Positions 60,178-64,000 of a stretch of DNA of 64,000 nucleotides are shown piece by piece; the first letter of the stretch is position 1, and the number at the start of each line of letters is the position of its first letter. The DNA is from Bacteroidales bacterium (GTDB lineage Bacteria > Bacteroidota > Bacteroidia > Bacteroidales > UBA932). The stretch spans positions 124,001-188,000 of the forward strand of contig JAFVQD010000006.1 of assembly GCA_017504965.1 (NCBI GenBank), in the 5' to 3' direction. The position numbers and the translations under genes are program-made. The notes beneath the pieces were generated by a model, which ran no database searches, had not been told where the DNA came from, and saw only the letters and a program-made list of their open reading frames with translations.

Positions 60178-61155
60178 ATGAAAAAATCAAATCACCATAT
60201 AATTACATTTGTCCTACTCTTCTTGTCGGCCTGCCTCCCACTTCGAGGCCAGTCCACCCTGACCCAAGAGATAAATGAGCAGGGGAAATTTGAAAACTGG
60301 ATAGTGAGGGAGATAAAGGAGTCTGGACTTATCGGGGGAGAGACCAAATATATCTACAACTTCAACACCGGTGACACCATAAAGGGAAATATTCCATACA
60401 AAGCGCCAGAAGGGACCGTCTTCATCCCCACCAACATTATGGCCAATATTATAGGTATCATCAAGACCAGCAATCAGGTCTTCCCGGAGAAAAGGGGTGA
60501 CGGCTACTGTGCCCGACTTGAAGTGCTGGAAGAGGCTGTCAAGGTGATTGGTATGATAAATATCAAGGTAGTGGCCCAGGGGAGCGTCATCTCCGGAGAA
60601 CTTTACGAACCCATACGCGACACCAAATCACCATACAGCAAACTCAACTACGGCATACCTTTCACAGAGCGCCCGGCAGGGATAAAATATGACTACAAGG
60701 CCGATGTGGGTCACGAGAGGATCCGCGCCACAGCACTTACCCCCCGCAAGGCACTCGGCGAACCCGACTACTCAGATATAGTGGTCTTCCTCCAGAAGAG
60801 GTGGGAAGACGAAGAGGGCAATATCCTGGCCAAGAGGGTCGGCACTGCATACAAAAGGATCCGGGAGGATGTTCCGGAGTGGATCAATGGGGAGTTCCTC
60901 CCAATAAAATATGGCGATATAACCTCAGATCCCGAGTACAAAGAGTATATGGGACTCCGGGGCAAAGGGGCTGAGATAGAGAATTTTGCTATGAACTCTG
61001 AAGGAAAATCTGTCACCATAAATGAAATTGGGTGGGCAGATGCAGATGAGACCCCTACCCACATCATCCTCTGGTTCTCAGCCAGCGACGGAAAGGCCTT
61101 CTACGGAGGGGTGGGAAACAAACTATGGATCGACAATGTCGAAATAGTCTATTAG
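60178..61155 (+). CDS. PCMD-domain secreted protein (putative carbohydrate-metabolism domain)
   Basis: 325 residues. The signal has an LSAC lipobox-like site (Cys19), so it may be lipid-anchored. The C-terminal two thirds fit the PCMD pattern: KFENW at the start, RLEVLEEAVK, GELYEPI, GIPFTERPAGIKYDYKADVG, and a final LWIDNVEIVY. PCMD proteins are beta-sandwich surface proteins thought to act on or bind glycans; no catalytic residue is known. It lies one base before a barrel gene, so the two are coupled. Confidence 0.82.
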   Translation: MKKSNHHIITFVLLFLSACLPLRGQSTLTQEINEQGKFENWIVREIKESGLIGGETKYIYNFNTGDTIKGNIPYKAPEGTVFIPTNIMANIIGIIKTSNQVFPEKRGDGYCARLEVLEEAVKVIGMINIKVVAQGSVISGELYEPIRDTKSPYSKLNYGIPFTERPAGIKYDYKADVGHERIRATALTPRKALGEPDYSDIVVFLQKRWEDEEGNILAKRVGTAYKRIREDVPEWINGEFLPIKYGDITSDPEYKEYMGLRGKGAEIENFAMNSEGKSVTINEIGWADADETPTHIILWFSASDGKAFYGGVGNKLWIDNVEIVY

Positions 61156-61156
61156 G

Positions 61157-62320
61157 ATGATGGGCAGCCGGAACATATTCAGGGCAATATGCATCATATC
61201 AGTGCTGATTTCCGGCATCAGCGTCTCCTATGCCCAGATCCGTGAGACCTTTGACTCCATCTACTACAAATCTGTCAGCGACTCCGTAGAGAGATACATA
61301 CGAAAGCACCCGAACCGCTTCAAGCCTGACCAGAACAAGCTGAAGGTCACCCCGATGGCAGCCATCAACTACACCCAGGAGGACGGGATAGGTTTCTTCA
61401 TCGGCATAGCAGGGCAATACCGCAATGGTTTTGATACTTTAGCACCTCTTTCAAACGTCACAGCCATAGGATACGCTTCCACCAAAGGATCTTTAAAAGT
61501 GGCAGTAGCCGGAGCCAATTATACCTCCATAGGGGGATCCAGACTCGAGTATCGGGCCTCATCATTCATCGATGACAGATATTTCTGGGGAATAGGCTAT
61601 GAAAATGGGACCAATTCCACCAACAGGAGTTTTTTCACCGAATCTGGTGTGGGTGTCGGGGCTGCATACAGGTTCATTATCTCCAGAAATCTGAATCTGG
61701 CACCTCTCATAGGATTTGACTATTATAAGGCATCGAGCTTCACATATGAACACCTGGTAAAGGACTACCCTCTGGGATACACAGGATTTCATATCGGTGC
61801 CGATATTGTTTTTGACACGAAAGACAGCCAGATCTCACCCACAAAAGGGGTCTACCTGAAACTCAAACAGAAAATTCACCCCAGGCTGTTCTTCCAGGCA
61901 TCACCATTCTACCAGACCGCCATCACAGCCGATTTCTTCTTTAAAGGGTGGAAAGGGGCAGTCTTCGCAGTGGATATATTCAGTGAATCAAACTATGGTG
62001 ACTCCCCCTGGTTTATGTGGACACCTGTAGGAGGTGACACCAGGATGAGAGGATACTATTACGGAAGATACCGAGACCGCAACACACTTATAGCCCAAAT
62101 CGAGCTCAGACAGAAAATATACAAGTATCACGGAGCTGTCCTGTGGGGAGGCGCAGGGAATATCTTCCCCTCTTATCGTGAGATGGATCTGAAACAGACC
62201 CTGCCAAACTACGGTATAGGATACCGCTTCGAGCTCGGACCACTTCTATTCAAACTGGATGCAGGATTCGGAAGAAAAGGGGAGTGGAGCATCCTTGCAG
62301 GATTCAACCACGCATTCTGA
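61157..62320 (+). CDS. Omp85/BamA-type outer-membrane barrel without POTRA domains
   Basis: 387 residues: a signal peptide, about 40 residues of linker and then only the barrel. The barrel matches the Omp85 surface-antigen type: GGDTRMRGYYYGRYRDRN carries the R-G-(Y/F) lid-loop motif, with ADIVFDTKDSQISPTKGVYLKL before it and a terminal strand FGRKGEWSILAGFNHAF. No POTRA repeat is seen, so it is not BamA itself. It is translationally coupled to the PCMD gene. Confidence 0.85.
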   Translation: MMGSRNIFRAICIISVLISGISVSYAQIRETFDSIYYKSVSDSVERYIRKHPNRFKPDQNKLKVTPMAAINYTQEDGIGFFIGIAGQYRNGFDTLAPLSNVTAIGYASTKGSLKVAVAGANYTSIGGSRLEYRASSFIDDRYFWGIGYENGTNSTNRSFFTESGVGVGAAYRFIISRNLNLAPLIGFDYYKASSFTYEHLVKDYPLGYTGFHIGADIVFDTKDSQISPTKGVYLKLKQKIHPRLFFQASPFYQTAITADFFFKGWKGAVFAVDIFSESNYGDSPWFMWTPVGGDTRMRGYYYGRYRDRNTLIAQIELRQKIYKYHGAVLWGGAGNIFPSYREMDLKQTLPNYGIGYRFELGPLLFKLDAGFGRKGEWSILAGFNHAF

Positions 62321-62326
62321 CCCCCG

Positions 62327-63673
62327 CTATACGAAGAATTTGTCCACCTTTGAGACCACTGAAGGGTGGGCGAATACCACCACCTGGTCATATGGTTTGA
62401 TCTGGGTATTCACATCGGCGATAAAACTGTCTTTCCCTCTGATATACCCACCTATAAGTGCATCCTCAGGGAATCCGAGAGAGCCGATCCTGTCGGTAGT
62501 GATCTTGCTGTTCTGAGGGACTATAAACTCAAGCACCTCCGCATCTGTACCACTGAGCACCTTGATCGAGCGAACTTTGTTTGATAGGGTAAAACGGAAG
62601 ATTCTACCCGCTGTGATGAGTTTTTTGTTTATAACCGCATCCACACCCATACTCTCAGCCACCTTTATATATTCGAAGTTCTCCACCTCCGCGATTACCT
62701 TGGGGACACCCATCTTCTTGGCCATCACACAAGATAAGATATTGGTCTCTGAGCTGCTGGTCACCGCCACAAATGCATCGCACGAACGGACATCTTCATC
62801 TATCAGAACATCCGAATTGCGACCGTCACCATTGATCACGAGTGTCTTGTTAAGATTTTGGGAGAGGACCTCACATCTTTCAGGTCTGAGCTCCACTATC
62901 TTCACACTCTCCAGAGATTTTTCCAGTTTGGCAGCCACCATCTCCCCGATTCTCCCTCCACCGAGGACCATAAGGTTCTTGACCGATACGGTCTCTCTCC
63001 CGGAGAGGGCAAGAGCCTCTTCCACGCCACTCTTCTGTGTCACCACGAAGACTATATCGTTAACCTTGAATTTGGTCTCCCTTTTAGGGATGATGGTCTC
63101 TTCTCCTCTGGAGATGGCCACTATCTTGAACTTGAGATTCTCTCCCGAATAGTAGTCACCCATCGTCTTATCCACGATAGGGGCACCATCTTCCACTCTG
63201 AAAGATACCATCTGGAGCTTTCCGTGCGAGTAGTCCATAAACTCCGAAGTAGCTGTCTGCTTGAGAAGATTGATAATCTCATTTGCAGCGATCTTCTCCG
63301 GATAGAAAAGGGAGTCGATCCCCAGCTCTGTGAAGAGGAGTTTGTTCTCACTGGTCTGGTACTCTTCGTTATTTATACGGGCAGTAACCTTCTTGGCTCC
63401 CAGTTTTTTTGCCAGCAGGGCACTCACCAGATTCACATCCTGCTCGTGCGCAGGGCTCACCGCTATGAACAGGTCTGCCGATGCCACCCCTGCCTCTACA
63501 AGTGTAGCAATAGAGGTAGGATGACCCTGTATAGTGATGATATCAGCCCCCTCTGACGCTCTGTCGAGCCTCTCCTCACTCTCATCAATAACCACTATCT
63601 CGTGTCTTTCAAAACTCAACATTTTGGCCAAGTGACTACCCACTTCACCAGCTCCTGCCAAGACTATTTTCAT
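62327..63673 (-). CDS. trkA: Trk-type potassium uptake regulatory subunit
   Basis: 448 residues in two halves, each a Rossmann RCK_N plus RCK_C. The first has GAGEVGSHLAKML (NAD-binding) at about 6-18, the second VLGGGRIGEMVAAKL near residue 235. Both end in TrkA_C segments (SRGEETIIPKRETKFKVNDIVFVV; GKDSFIADVNTQIKPYDQVVVF). It gates a TrkH/G channel; no trkH is in the window. It faces the barrel gene across 6 bases. Confidence 0.95.
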   Translation of the reverse strand: MKIVLAGAGEVGSHLAKMLSFERHEIVVIDESEERLDRASEGADIITIQGHPTSIATLVEAGVASADLFIAVSPAHEQDVNLVSALLAKKLGAKKVTARINNEEYQTSENKLLFTELGIDSLFYPEKIAANEIINLLKQTATSEFMDYSHGKLQMVSFRVEDGAPIVDKTMGDYYSGENLKFKIVAISRGEETIIPKRETKFKVNDIVFVVTQKSGVEEALALSGRETVSVKNLMVLGGGRIGEMVAAKLEKSLESVKIVELRPERCEVLSQNLNKTLVINGDGRNSDVLIDEDVRSCDAFVAVTSSSETNILSCVMAKKMGVPKVIAEVENFEYIKVAESMGVDAVINKKLITAGRIFRFTLSNKVRSIKVLSGTDAEVLEFIVPQNSKITTDRIGSLGFPEDALIGGYIRGKDSFIADVNTQIKPYDQVVVFAHPSVVSKVDKFFV

Positions 63674-63698
63674 ACCGGTAAATATTAATATTAAAGTA

Positions 63699-63706
63699 CA
63701 AATATA
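63699..63706 (-). promoter_or_regulatory. Candidate -7 box TATATTTG for trkA
   Basis: The minus strand reads TATATTTG, 25 bases before the trkA ATG and directly beyond the terminator of the preceding gene. Confidence 0.45.
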
Positions 63707-63707
63707 A

Positions 63708-63735
63708 CAAAAAGAGACTGCACTTCGCAGTCTCT
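63708..63735 (-). terminator. Rho-independent terminator after the DUF2795 gene
   Basis: Minus-strand AGAGACTGC and GCAGTCTCT pair in full around GAAGT and are followed by TTTTT. It begins 7 bases after the gene's stop. Confidence 0.9.
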
Positions 63736-63742
63736 CCTATTT

Positions 63743-63964
63743 TTAATACTCATCTTCGTTGAAGAAGAAGTCCTCTTTACTTGGATAGTCAGGCCAGATG
63801 TCTTCGATGCTGTCATAGGTCTCACCATCATCTTCCAAATCCTCAAGATTTTCGATCACCTCAAGTGGTGCTCCTGAACGGGTAGCGTAGTCAATCAACT
63901 CATCTTTGGTTGCTGGCCAAGGAGCATCTTCAAGCTTAGATGCAAGTTCAAGTGTCCAATACAT
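63743..63964 (-). CDS. DUF2795-type small acidic protein
   Basis: 73 residues. The first half has the DUF2795 pattern (APWPATKDELIDYATRSGAPLEVIENLEDL), the second half is a very acidic tail ending FFFNEDEY. This protein is conserved in Bacteroidetes and of unknown function. It stands alone between the window edge and a strong terminator before trkA. Confidence 0.85.
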   Translation of the reverse strand: MYWTLELASKLEDAPWPATKDELIDYATRSGAPLEVIENLEDLEDDGETYDSIEDIWPDYPSKEDFFFNEDEY

Positions 63965-64000
63965 AATTTCTTTATAATTAAAACGTTATTATATACTCCG

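Noticed and set aside
62858-63556. Plus-strand open frame of 232 codons opposite trkA
   Set aside because: Opposite the conserved RCK domains; no promoter or family signal.

Overview
The window is a chromosomal segment of an anaerobic member of the Bacteroidetes, most likely order Bacteroidales. The evidence is several promoters of the Bacteroidetes type (TTTG, about 19 bases, then TAnnTTTG), A/T-rich start regions with few Shine-Dalgarno sites, a SusC-like TonB receptor with a carboxypeptidase-D-like N domain, a type-3 ProS, PCMD, DUF3078, DUF2795 and C11 proteins, and a short histone-H1-like protein. The NfnAB transhydrogenase argues for anaerobic metabolism. The family cannot be fixed from the sequence. 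Genes are packed tightly: five convergent pairs overlap at their 3' ends.

Layout. 1-6251 (minus): a secreted hydrolase group (GH18, M14 carboxypeptidase, serine hydrolase cut by the window edge), preceded by a phosphatase / DUF1295 membrane enzyme / methyltransferase-fold group. 6303-7664: GntP permease with a strong terminator. 7698-13824: an A/T-rich accessory island wedged between two convergent terminators. It holds a DUF4062-ATPase, two WG-repeat genes with small partners, a DUF6291 phage-type gene, a frameshifted gene and a decayed serine recombinase. 13861-23256 (minus): initiator tRNA with its own consensus promoter, then HisS, NfnB, NfnA, a GH9-deacetylase fusion, an HMA protein, a TonB receptor and a His-rich protein, closely spaced. 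23327-29615: SppA, TilS, a DUF3078 protein, a conserved unknown and ProS. 29716-35830: a W/Y/P-rich lipoprotein, a FadL-like porin, and the lipid A genes lpxD-lpxC-lpxA with a WbqC-like gene; here lpxC lacks the FabZ domain to which it is normally fused in this phylum. 35981-40341: rimP (N-terminal domain only), nusA and infB. 40336-50628: housekeeping (DoxX-type protein, Tmk, FolP, a C_GCAxxG_C_C protein, PurB, HAD nucleotidase, second GH18, DivIC/FtsB, CPBP protease, ManA, S4/Hsp15, Pth, L25). 50748-63964: a PepSY-like protein, C11 protease, a YtxH/holin-like envelope triad, dipeptidyl peptidase III with an AGCS symporter, MarC, H1-like protein, M6 protease, a PCMD protein paired with an Omp85-type barrel, TrkA and a DUF2795 protein.

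How the parts fit: much of the accessory coding capacity is exported and acts on polymers or peptides (two GH18, GH9-CE4, M14, C11, M6, DPP III), consistent with an organism living on proteins and glycans. Nothing in the window amounts to a complete, clearly new system. The best leads are the island, the FabZ-less LpxC, the one-domain RimP, the metal-handling cluster and a recurring short-leader promoter arrangement. All functions are read from motifs and gene context; no database search was run.
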